Assembly: GCA_964036275.1 (NCBI GenBank)
Contig: OZ038439.1
Span: 13,435,095-13,499,094, forward strand
DNA length: 64,000 nucleotides
Direction: 5' to 3'
Source: Litoditis marina
Taxonomy: Eukaryota > Nematoda > Chromadorea > Rhabditida > Rhabditidae
Shown here: piece after piece, positions 11,001-19,276 of the stretch
Numbering within the stretch: position 1 is the stretch's first letter
Layout: each line of letters opens with the position of its first letter
Position numbers and translations under genes: made by a program
Notes under the pieces: generated by a model
Database searches by the model: none
The model's input: the letters and a program-made list of their open reading frames with translations, nothing else
What the model was told of the DNA's origin: nothing

Positions 11001-14000
11001 GGAATGAAACAAACTACAACTCTTGAAAAAAAGAGGTAGATATATATATCACATTCTCCTGTGTTGGCGCTATGTTCTAGCGTATTGAACCAGTAGACGA
11101 ACAAAAAAAAACAAATAAAGACTCTCACTGAAGTAACCGGCATCCTTATCGTTGACCCCAACCAAAGATGGAATTGGTCTTTTGGCCTCTTTCAACATTT
11201 GGTCCGGCGAGGAGGGGAAAAAGTCCCCGTCTATTCTGGGACCCCATTTCACATTGTTCACTCCTCCGGTGGCACGACCCTAAACGTGTTACGTCATTTT
11301 GAACCTTTTCTATATCAAACCGGATTCGGTTGGGTAATGTTTTTAACCATTTTATAGCTCACCCCACAGGTAACCGACAGGCAACCTGGAGCTAAAGTCA
11401 GATTACCGTACAAAAACTAACGGTAAACACTATAATCCTTATTAGAAAAACAGGTAAACTTTTTTCGAACTAAAAAATAGACTAGCAAAAATCGGTTAGG
11501 TTACCAACTACCCCGGTTAGATGTAGACCTAACCGTCATTTTGGGCGTCTTAGGGGTGAAGGCAAAACGTACCACCTCCTTCTCTAATCTTTCAGTCTCA
11601 TCTTTTGCGTACTCTGAAGTTAAAATCCGAGTCGTTTACCAGGGTTCGCCCCACCAAATTGGTCACTAGTTGATATCAAGTTGTGAAATCGAAGCTTGGT
11701 GCATAATTATGCACTAAGTTCTTGGTAAACTGTCTAATCCTTGATTTACAACTTGGGTTTTTGGCAAACCTTGGTAAACAACTCGGTTTTTAACTTCATA
11801 GTATCGAGCTTCTCAACATGTTCGTTCATGTTGAACCACAGTCCATAGCCCACCTCTGCCTCATCCGTACATAGTAATGGTAACATTAGTAATAGGGTTG
11901 TTAATCGAGTTGAAAATTTCGAGTTTTTCGAGTTTCGAGTATTTCGAGTTTTCGAAATTTCGAGTTTTCGAAATTTCGAGTTTTTCGAGTTTCGAGTTTT
12001 TCGAGTTTTTCGAGTTTCGAGTTTTTCGAGTTCTGAAATTTTCGAGTAATTCGAGTTTCGAGAAACTCGAATTTTCGAGTTTTTTTTCGAGTTTTTCGAG
12101 TTCTGAAATTTTCGAGTAATTCGAGTTTCGAGAAACTCGAATTTTCGAGTTTTTTTTCGAGTTTTTCGAGTTCGAGTTTTCTTTTTAATAACCCTAATTA
12201 GTAACCACATAGGGAATATGCTCCGAATGCTAACATACACGATTGACACTCATCTAAGCACTTTCCTATCCCACTTCCCAGCTTTTGTTCGGCTGGTACG
12301 ACAGTGTATTTCAATCAGTATACACAGCAGATTATGCGAACCGCGACTGAAAACGTACGGGATGAAACTACAAACACAGCCTAATTTTCGGCGATCTGCC
12401 ATGTTGTTGAACTGACCACAACATTGACCGCCGCGTGAAATTCGGCCGTTGTTTTGGTTTTCATGCATGCCTTGATGTCCTTCTTACAACCGGTTGCCTA
12501 AATATTGTAGTTTGATCTATACAATGATTTACTAACGTTCCTCCTATTCGTTACCGAAATACTACATGTCCTCCGAAATCGTAGCACAACTCGTTTTAAA
12601 GGGGGGCAGAAAGGAAAGCTAGTTTAGGTACCCCGGGGTACCTAAATATAACGTTGCGCGCGTCAAAACAGGCAAACACATGCCAACCGTATGCAAATTA
12701 GGTTCGTTAGTTCGAATTAAAAGTTATACTTATCGGTTTCTCTTGATAAGATCTTTCATATTAATTTTCCTTTCTGTCCCCCTTTAAACAGAACTATGTA
12801 TTTTTGATCTACATGTGACCGCTGAGATGACGAATTCGTTAAACCACTATCTTTTTGAGAAAAAAAACGGTTCTCTTGGTTCGTATAGTTATACTCGATT
12901 GTTGCTGTTATTTAACGGTTAGTGTTCACTGAACAGAACATACATAATTGGCAAAAATTACCATAATAAAGCGAATGAATGGGCATTGTAAATTTTTCAA
13001 ATCTTCATCTCTTACCTTGGCCAATTGGATTGAGTGTTCTACCACATGGGGTCCCAATGCCCACTGAGCCCATGGACTGCCAGACATCTCAATTGACGAG
13101 AAGATGTAGTCTGGAGAGAGAATCAGAGAGGAAAAAAAGGAAAGATACTTTTTGGATCGATCGAAAACGCCATCAGTGATCTATGTGTATTTCACGATAT
13201 GATCATGAATCGGTACACTTTTCGCAGAATACTTCTGCTACAGTATCACAGCAATTCGTATCGTTCACTTTTTGCTGATATAGAGGTCAAACCAAACACA
13301 ACTCACACATTTGTTGGTTCCCCCACTTTTTACTAATTATATATGTTTCTGTGTTTAAAATAATCTGACCCTTTTTCAGGCATAGACTCCGACAAAACAA
13401 AAACCGAATGCTGCTAGCAAGTGCTTCATCTAGCAGGCGTCAGACGCCCGCGGCTCAATCAATAAGGTGTACTTTCATTTGAACAACGCGCACGGTCTCA
13501 CGCGACTTTTATTTAACATTGACAATTTTTCTCAGTCGACCCTGTCCTGAACATTCTCATAAAAATGACCATATATCACCTTCAAACTAATATTGTGTCT
13601 ACAGTAGTTTTTGTGAAGTCAACGTTTTGCAATTCACCACGATTAGCGCCAATTTTCTGCGATTGGCCAGCTACAAAAACGAGAGAGCATGCAGGTCAAT
13701 GAGACCGCAGACAGGCTGAGATACTCTGCGTCTCTCCGACCTGCACACTCTCTCGTCGAGGCCGCTACAGAAGTATTTTGCTGATAATTGTCTGAGACCA
13801 ACCTCTAGAATGAGGACTAAGAGCCAATTGTCCTACCGCCGCTCCCCCCGCACTCAGACCCCATGAAGTGATTCTAGAGGGATCTCCACCGAAAGTAGAA
13901 ATGTGATCGTACGTAAACCTGAAAAACCAGGATGCGTGTTACAAAGAAAGCTGTCGTATCTGGTATGGGTAGCTTCAGTGAAATACTGTCTGTCTTCATC

Positions 14001-16665
14001 TTTCTCTATGCCCTCCACTCTTCAGCCTCGTTGCGCCGTATCTAGTATGGGTGGGTGCAGTGAACTTCTGTCTGACCTCACCTTTCTCTATGCCCTCCTC
14101 TCTCTCTAGCCTCGTTGCGCCGTATTTAGTATAGGTAGCTTCAGTGAAATACTGTCTGACCTCAGCTATCTTTGTGCCCTCTTCTCTCTCGCTTCGTTGC
14201 GCCGTATATACTATAGGTAGCTCAAGTGAGACACTGTCTGACCTCAGCTTTCTCTTTGCTCTCTTCTCTCTTGCCTTGCTGCGCCGTATTTAGTATAGGT
14301 AGCTTCAGTGAAATACATATGGGTAACTAAAGTGAGACACTGTCTGACCTCAGCTTTCTCTGTGCTCTCTTCTCTCTCGCCTTGCTGCGCCGTATATAGA
14401 ATGGGTAGCTCAAGTGAGATAATGTCTAATCTTTCGCTATGCCTTAGTCTCTACTACTGCCACTAGTAATTGTACTTTGATTCTTACTTCAACGCCAAAG
14501 TTTGATCCCACAGTCCGAGATTACCCGGCATGTCACTTTCTCCATTCGACAAAAAGCCTGCAAATGTGTAATTTTGTCAGAAAAGATTCTGGTATGGTTA
14601 CGTAGTTTTTGTTTCACGTCACTAGTCTTATTCCTCCGTTTCACTACGGAATAAATTATATTTCGAACTCTTGGTGCGATAGGCTTCATGGATCGAAGGA
14701 CGAATTCGAATCGATGTAGTTGGATACTCAGGTGTCGTACTCCATCGCTTCGAGACCCGTCACATTCCGTTTTTTGGCGCCAACCAACTCGTTCGAAATT
14801 ACACTTATTCTGTAGTTTCATTCAATCGATTCATCGTTCATCAATTCGAGTTGATTTCATCGATAGGACGATAGGGAATGGTCGAACCTGATTTGTAGTT
14901 TGATCTCATCACACTCCATAAATTACAAATTCTGCCCGAAAAGCAACGAAATCTAAAAACCCCGCGGATACACGGCAGAGACCTGCTTTGGGGAGAGCGA
15001 ACTCTACAAATGAATCAATCACTCCAAAACTTGCCCAGGAAGCCTAATCGATATTGTACAGTCACAACAATCACGCATTTCTTGGTGTAAGCATCGGCAA
15101 AACCCTAGAATGCACTGGATATGTACATGAAGAGAGACAACCGAGAGCAAGTCGTCGATACACCCTACTAAAACATTTAAGGGCATATATTATTCACCTA
15201 TTATCAATACAGATCAAGCTCATATATCACAAGTATTTCCACTACAACATCTGTAAAAGATTGGCGCTCTCGTTTCTTGAACATGCACAATCTGACTTGT
15301 TATGAACAGTGTAAAGAGTCGGTTCTAATGTTGGTCCAATAATCAGAACTTTGTTGTTTTCATCGACATTTTGTTATACACTGTATTCAAATTAGAAAAA
15401 GGAGCAAAACCTAGAAAATTATCTCACCTTGTAACCAAACAGACTGGCGGATCCCATTTCGTACGCCCCACCGTGTACAAAAAACAGAACGGGGAAGCCC
15501 TCGGGTGGTGCCTGTTATACTCGTTAACAACGGAAAGGCGAGAGGGCACTGTATATCTCACTTTTCGCTGTGTATGCACACATGTCTTCGATTGCAAGTC
15601 TTGCCTGTTATCTGCTCTAATAGCGCAGTGGTTAGCGCCCAACTACGAATCTTCTGCTCGCAGGTTCGATTCCGGCGGGAGACAGAAATTTATATATTTG
15701 GCACTCACTATAGAAGATATGTTTTGCAAACAACTTACTTTCACCCCTCACCATTTTCCGTTAGGCCGACAAGTTTCTCGATGATTTGCTATATAAAATG
15801 ACCGTTTCTAGAAGAACTGATGCCATTACAAAACAATGGCGCCTGTTCCAACAAGTGAGCTGCAGGAAAATGTAGAGATTGTTATGTAATTTATTGGATA
15901 GTTTGCATGTTTTTGTTGATGAAATGAGTACTACCTCTTTTTGTGGTCTGATGATGTTGAGGGTGAGACAGTCTTCGTTATACTCAGAAACGATCGCTTC
16001 CGGTACATGGGGGATACAGTCGTAGCCAAATACCGTACCATTACGGGTAACCGACCACGGCTCAATTGGTACGGGTTTCTAGAAAAACAAAATACAGAGA
16101 GTGACGAAACCTAAATTACATAGTTGATCTCTAAGAACTTTTGGTGTATCTGATAAGGGCCGAATTGTTGCTTAGGTGGGACCAAATTTGAGTGTTAAGA
16201 CGGTTTCTTGATAACGAGATTATATTGTTTAAATGGTGCTATATTGTCAGTTGAGTTTATGTTTCTATGCAGCTCAATTGGAACAGGTTTCTGAAAAAAA
16301 CCAGATAGTCGTTTTCGGGAGACCGTTATTCAACGTGATCGGGGCATTTGACCAAATATGCAAGGGTTTTCCCTTTTTCACTTTTACCCCCCCCCCCCCC
16401 CCCAGTATAGAATGACCCGGAGTTTTACTCAAATAGGGTACATTTTACTTTTATGTGACCTAAGTAAACGTTCAGCGCTGACCTCAAACCTCAGTTCATC
16501 TACCGGCGGCTTTGCGTACGGTATGTTCAGGAAAACTTCGGCCACATCGCCTCCTGTTGTTTCATACTGTAGTCCCTGGATCTGGCCCAGACGCGTGTTG
16601 ACCAGCTGCGTCGCGGTCGGAGGGGAAAGGGTCCCAAGAAGAAGACACAGCCAAATTATGCCCAT
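5023..16665 (-). CDS. Secreted type-B carboxylesterase (alpha/beta hydrolase, COesterase family)
   Basis: Ester hydrolase of the carboxylesterase/cholinesterase family, entering the secretory pathway (N-terminal [14 protein letters not shown]). Exons in gene order: 16665-16483, 16078-15935, 15511-15428, 15104-15035, 14557-14488, 13918-13803, 13110-13016, 12497-12417, about 11870-11573, 11279-11129, 9595-9501, 7835-7710, 6329-6185, 5934-5802, 5299-5023. About 628 aa, with all other phases consistent. Visible marks: EDCLTLNI, oxyanion loop HGGAYEMGS (about residue 122), nucleophile elbow GLSAGG (about 203), GVNDKDAG where the acid residue is expected (Asp in place of the usual Glu), and the His segment VHGNEYAY (about 495). 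Oddities: the intron after 15035 has a GC donor (G|GCAAGT); the ninth exon contains a 170-bp MITE; and its acceptor is unclear beside a TCGAG array. Whether this allele makes full-length enzyme is open. Substrate unknown. Confidence 0.88.
6185..6329 (-). other. Carboxylesterase exon 13
   Basis: Starts after TTTCAG with Met-Val-Ser-Asp and ends before GTAC. It includes [13 protein letters not shown], the conserved strand before the catalytic histidine exon. Confidence 0.85.
6350..6885 (-). mobile_element. MITE family B copy, split by a later insertion
   Basis: The halves 6350-6422 (ATTGAGCGATGC, GCGAGCGGTCGT) and about 6780-6880 (GCAGACGA, GGCCGCTCGCC, CACAACGGTTTGAC) match the two halves of family B in inverse orientation. 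The sequence between them has G-run/C-run ends (TTTAAAGGGGG near 6472 and CCCCCCCTTTGAGG near 6722), which suggests a younger nested insertion. Confidence 0.6.
6894..7128. mobile_element. MITE family A, copy 3
   Basis: TATAGTC..CATTCCTACTGAGACTCC at the left and GGAGTCTCAGTAAGAATGG..ACTATA at the right, within an esterase intron. Confidence 0.8.
7237..7345 (+). mobile_element. Partial MITE family B copy
   Basis: Contains CTGCGTATTGTTGATCTACG and the ACCGCTCGCCC motif of family B, but both ends are degraded. Confidence 0.5.
7480..7609 (-). mobile_element. MITE family C (TACTRxxAGTxAATTG ends)
   Basis: About 130 bp with imperfect inverted ends: TACT..AATTGAATAGTCAC on one side and CAATTGACTAACAGTA on the other. 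The interior carries ATGTTTCAC and TTCTGAGTTCTGCTG. Other members: 33948-34053, 45690-45819, 48934-49063, 49996-50125 and 63169-63299. Confidence 0.75.
8184..8380 (+). mobile_element. MITE family B, full copy
   Basis: 197 bp running from TATAGGATTTTTCAAACCGT to GGGGAAAATGACAACTATA. It carries the inverted pair GGCGAGCGGCC and GACCGCTCGCCCC. Further full copies: 17192-17406, 28251-28445, 33311-33507 and 35255-35455. It lies in an esterase intron. Confidence 0.8.
8540..9370. repeat. Degenerate repeat block with GGGAAATTCCCGG motifs and tRNA-like edges
   Basis: Repeated GGGAAA / TTTCCCGGG words over about 600 bp, AT-rich in the centre. On the reverse strand each edge looks tRNA-like: 8555-8605 contains TAGTATAGCGG and GGTTTGAGTCTC, and 9330-9375 contains TAGTATGGTGGTTAGTGCC. 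It could be an old element bounded by tRNA-derived ends. No ORF. Confidence 0.4.
9400..9453 (-). mobile_element. Fragment of the tRNA-module MITE (family D)
   Basis: On the minus strand, CTATAGTTTTCGCCGAAAG and CTGTGTATCTCACTTTTGGC match the first 60 bp of family D. The tRNA-like part is absent. Confidence 0.55.
9865..10034. mobile_element. MITE family E (GATCCCGGCGCC ends)
   Basis: Inverted ends GTATGCTAGAAGATCCCGGC and GCCGGGATCTTCTAGCATC, with an interior containing CTGCGTCTCTCGCTCT. A second full copy is at about 31205-31380. Partial or diverged copies are at 43520-43695, 45575-45690 and 54865-54930. Confidence 0.7.
10530..10612 (-). repeat. tRNA-like sequence
   Basis: The reverse strand reads GGGGCCGAGTGGTCGACTGG (A-box-like) and later GGTTCGATCCCA (B box). 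Acceptor stem pairing is poor, so this looks like a tRNA-derived repeat or pseudogene rather than a working tRNA. Confidence 0.4.
10620..10793. mobile_element. TTAA-flanked MITE (family F), copy 1
   Basis: 174 bp including both TTAA copies. Ends TTAAAAACCGAGTTGTTTAC and GAACAACTCGGTTTTTAA are inverted. TTAA target use is typical of piggyBac-type transposases. It lies in an esterase intron. Confidence 0.85.
11340..11565. repeat. Degenerate GGTAACC-rich repeat
   Basis: Words such as ACAGGTAACCGACAGG, ACTAACGGTAA and CGGTTAG resemble the tandem pair at 26000-26325, suggesting a diverged copy of the same repeat. Confidence 0.4.
11620..11793. mobile_element. TTAA MITE (family F), copy 2, inside a carboxylesterase exon
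   Basis: Same length as copy 1 (174 bp with both TTAA), in opposite orientation. Removing the element and one TTAA leaves the flanking esterase codons continuous and in frame on the minus strand (Leu-Asp-Thr-Met-Lys-Leu-Thr-Ser-Glu-Tyr-Ala-Lys). This identifies the target as coding DNA at AAG-TTA-ACT. Confidence 0.85.
11895..12195. repeat. (TTTTCGAG)n-type low-complexity array
   Basis: About 300 bp of TCGAG/CTCGAA words, including two copies of a roughly 70-bp unit (12025-12170). It lies exactly where the ninth esterase exon needs its acceptor. The only TTTCAG sites upstream are inside the array. Confidence 0.85.
12596..12787. mobile_element. MITE family G (TTTAAAGGGGG ends)
   Basis: Inverted ends TTTAAAGGGGGGCAGAAAGG and CCTTTCTGTCCCCCTTTAAA. 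Near the left end is the palindrome GGTACCCCGGGGTACC. Related copies: 32093-32281 and one starting at 63954 that leaves the window. Confidence 0.8.
13645..13792. repeat. Second copy of the ~145-bp dispersed repeat
   Basis: Matches 4376-4524 through TTTTCTGCGATTGGCC, CTGCGTCTCTCCGACCTG and CTCTCTCGTCGAGGCCGC. Confidence 0.6.
13950..14435. repeat. Minisatellite, ~84 bp x about 6
   Basis: Each unit has GTATxTAGTATxGGTAGCTTCA, AAATACTGTCTGACCTCA, GCCCTCTTCTCTCTCGC and CGTTGCGCC. It fills most of the esterase intron between 14488 and 13918. Confidence 0.8.
15516..15712 (+). mobile_element. tRNA-module MITE (family D), copy in esterase intron 2
   Basis: About 195 bp. Contains TAGCGCAGTGGTTAGCGCCC (A box) and CAGGTTCGATTCCGGC (B box). 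Ends with TTTGGCACTCACTATA. Its left edge is 3-4 bp from the acceptor of esterase exon 3 (AG at 15512-15513), so the sequence just upstream of that acceptor belongs to the element. Confidence 0.8.
16389..16403. repeat. Poly-C tract
   Basis: A C-run of about 17 in esterase intron 1. Length is likely unstable. Confidence 0.7.
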
Positions 16666-17918
16666 CAGAAGTATATGCTAGAATATATATTTGATGCCCA
16701 CAGGTTGTAACTCAGTAAATATTCTCACAGAGATATTAGATGCTACAATATACCTAGGGCAAATGGGTCTCTGATGGTTGTGTTAAATGCACTTAACTCT
16801 TATAAAGGTCGCTGGAATCAAACTACAAAAATTGAAAGACAAATTCGAACTTAAAAACCGAGTTCATAGCTAGAAGATAGAACAAACATATAAACTGTTC
16901 ATGGAAAATGTCCAGGCCATATGCACAAAAATCCCAGCGCATAATTCCCGTGCAAAAAAGTCACGATGACGATGGTCACAATGTTGTTTCATCAGTAGGA
17001 AGCACGATAAAAGTAATATTAGAAAACAAAGAATATAATAAGGAAGAAAGTGATTGCATCAAAACATCTTCCGTCAATTGCAGAAACATAGTTTTATTAG
17101 AAACCACTTGCTATTATAAATGGAAAAACATAATAAGCTCGTGTGGTTGAAACTGACGCAACGGAAAGTACCGCGTTCACAAAGTCAAAACTATAGTGTA
17201 GGGGTGGTAAAGTCGCCATTTTCCCCATAAAGACAGCAGAGGGTTCAGTTGATTGAGCGATGCGGGGCGAGCGGTCGTTGATTATTTGACCAACAGGCGA
17301 GAGAGTACATAGATCAATGATACGCAGACGAACTGGCGGCTCGCCAAACCCCGTCTCATACAAAATCGATGGTACGGTGTCCACAACGGTTTCACAAATC
17401 TTATATTGGGAAGGACCAAATCTTCGTTGTAGATATTGATACACGCCACTGTTAACAAATTTTGACCAGTCGCTGGAGTCAAACACAGCGAGATGGGGCA
17501 GCAAACACCGTACACCCTGGTGTGGAAAGAGCTCGCCCTATATTTAGTTATTTTTAAGCGATTTAATCGTTTTCTCACCAGTCCATCGAAAACGAATTAG
17601 AATTTCTAATATTGGAATTGGTTTAAGTGGGCATTACAAAAAATTGAAGATGAAAAGAACCATGGAAAGTGACATAAACTGAGAGAGCACGAAAGCGAAG
17701 CAGCCGAGGAGAGACAGACAGAAAGGTGAAAGAGAAAGTTTTGAGAGTTTTAAAAGTATTGAGAGTTTCAAACGAGAGAGAGAAAAGAGAGTTATACCAG
17801 AGAAAGAAAGGGAGAGGAGAGAAACAGAGACAGAAGGAGAGAATAAGAGAAAGAAATAGACAGAAGAAGTTCTGCGCCAACCGCCAATGAACCAGCTAGG
17901 GATCCCTATCATAACGTA
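16666..17918. other. Upstream region of the carboxylesterase
   Basis: No gene is recognised. It contains a family B MITE (17192-17406), one ATCAAACTACA half-repeat near 16818 and a GA-rich stretch (17640-17870). The esterase promoter should lie just above 16665, but no clear core element is visible. Confidence 0.5.
17192..17406 (-). mobile_element. MITE family B, full copy, inverse orientation
   Basis: Runs from CTATAG and CGCCATTTTCCCC at the left to CCACAACGGTTTCAC at the right. A short extra segment lies near its left end. Confidence 0.7.
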
Positions 17919-17990
17919 GCGTCCGTGGTGTAATGGTTAGCATGGATGCCTTCCAAGCATTCGACGGGGGTTCGATTCCCCCCGGACGCA
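17919..17990 (+). tRNA. tRNA-Gly (anticodon UCC)
   Basis: 72 nt. The acceptor stem GCGTCCG pairs fully with CGGACGC, with discriminator A. D-arm contains GTGTAATGGTTAGCA, the anticodon loop is CTTCCAA (anticodon TCC) in the stem GATGC/GCATT, and the T-arm is GGGGGTTCGATTCCCCC. No intron. The internal A and B boxes are intact, so it should be transcribed by Pol III. Confidence 0.97.
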
Positions 17991-19276
17991 TTAGTTTTGC
18001 AATTTGTAGGAGGACAGTGTGAATAAACGACAAGGACAATCCGTTCCGAATGGAATACGATTTTATTTTCTGATGTGTGACTTTCATGAAAAAATCACAT
18101 TCTTACCTAATACTGCGAACTTCTGTTTCTTTGTTGATATTCTGCTAGACAGGTATAGTATATGTATATATGCCTGGTTGGGGATAAAAATACAGGAAGA
18201 AATCATTGAAAATCTCACAGCTCGACTATTCTAATTTCTAGACTAGATATTCACAATTCACATCTTTGCGTGGTGCAAGGTACATGTCGCCTCATTCCGC
18301 TGTATTTGTAGTTTGATCCCATCGGTATTCCGGCAAGACTCGAACACGCCCAAAACCCCGAGATCAAACTACAGAAAAACTACATTGTCAGAGCTTGTCA
18401 CTCCTTCATCATATGCGGTCCGTTTGATTGTTTGGTTTTTCTGGGCTCGCGTGAAGGTCAAAGCAGGATTTGCTGTTTGTAGTTTGATTTTACTGCATGT
18501 TAGTAGTGATATGAGAATACTGTGGTCATCAAACTACGACAAAGATTGATTCACTTTTTTATCAGGGATGAACAAATCTGTAGGGATGAAAAATCAGGGA
18601 TGAAAAAGTACACTTTCGCTTCTCTTTGTACAACAACTGACTATAAAACTAATAATTTGTGAAAACTAGGAAAATTTTCCAGCGACAAACTATTCCTATC
18701 CGCAAGCTTACTGTAACTGGTTTGCATTTCAACGCGGATGGTTATCAAACTGACGAGGAAAGCAGATCAATTGAACACAAAAGATTCCTAACTGGGTAGG
18801 CTCTTTCCCTCTCACTTCGGATCCGGTCCAGCAACATTTTACTAATGTTAAGAAATTCTATTAAAATAATTATTTTTCAAGTTCCCCTGAAAAACAGTTA
18901 CCTGTGTGGTTTCCTACATGTAAACGGGAACAGGTATACATTCCGGTTGCAACGAGAAAAATACACGGAAGAATTGTCTTATCACTGTAAACATGTTTTC
19001 GTGATACGAAAAGAGCCGTAGACCAGATTCGCTACTATCAAACGACGAGGCATACACTCCCGAAAAGTCAATCATAAAAGAACCAAAGAATCAAGTTCAA
19101 CTAGTTAACCGATTGATCGCCCCAAAAGTATCTAGAAACACAAGAAAGTCGGCGGGAAGATTTATTAGACATAAATAATAGGATTAATGAATTCCCGAAA
19201 CAGCAAATTAGAAGAACGAAGAGATCGCACTACTGTACACAACAATATTGAACATGACAAACAAAACGATAACAAA
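17991..19276. other. Intergenic region after tRNA-Gly
   Basis: No gene is supported. It holds two hairpin-family repeats (18306-18378 and 18476-18540) and otherwise AT-rich unique sequence. Confidence 0.5.

Noticed and set aside
11746..12249. 167-codon reverse-strand frame rich in Arg-Asn-Ser-Lys
   Set aside because: It is mostly the TCGAG array; only its end matches the esterase exon.
15424..15642. 72-codon reverse frame over esterase exon 3
   Set aside because: Wrong frame; the true frame gives the HGGAYEMGS oxyanion motif.
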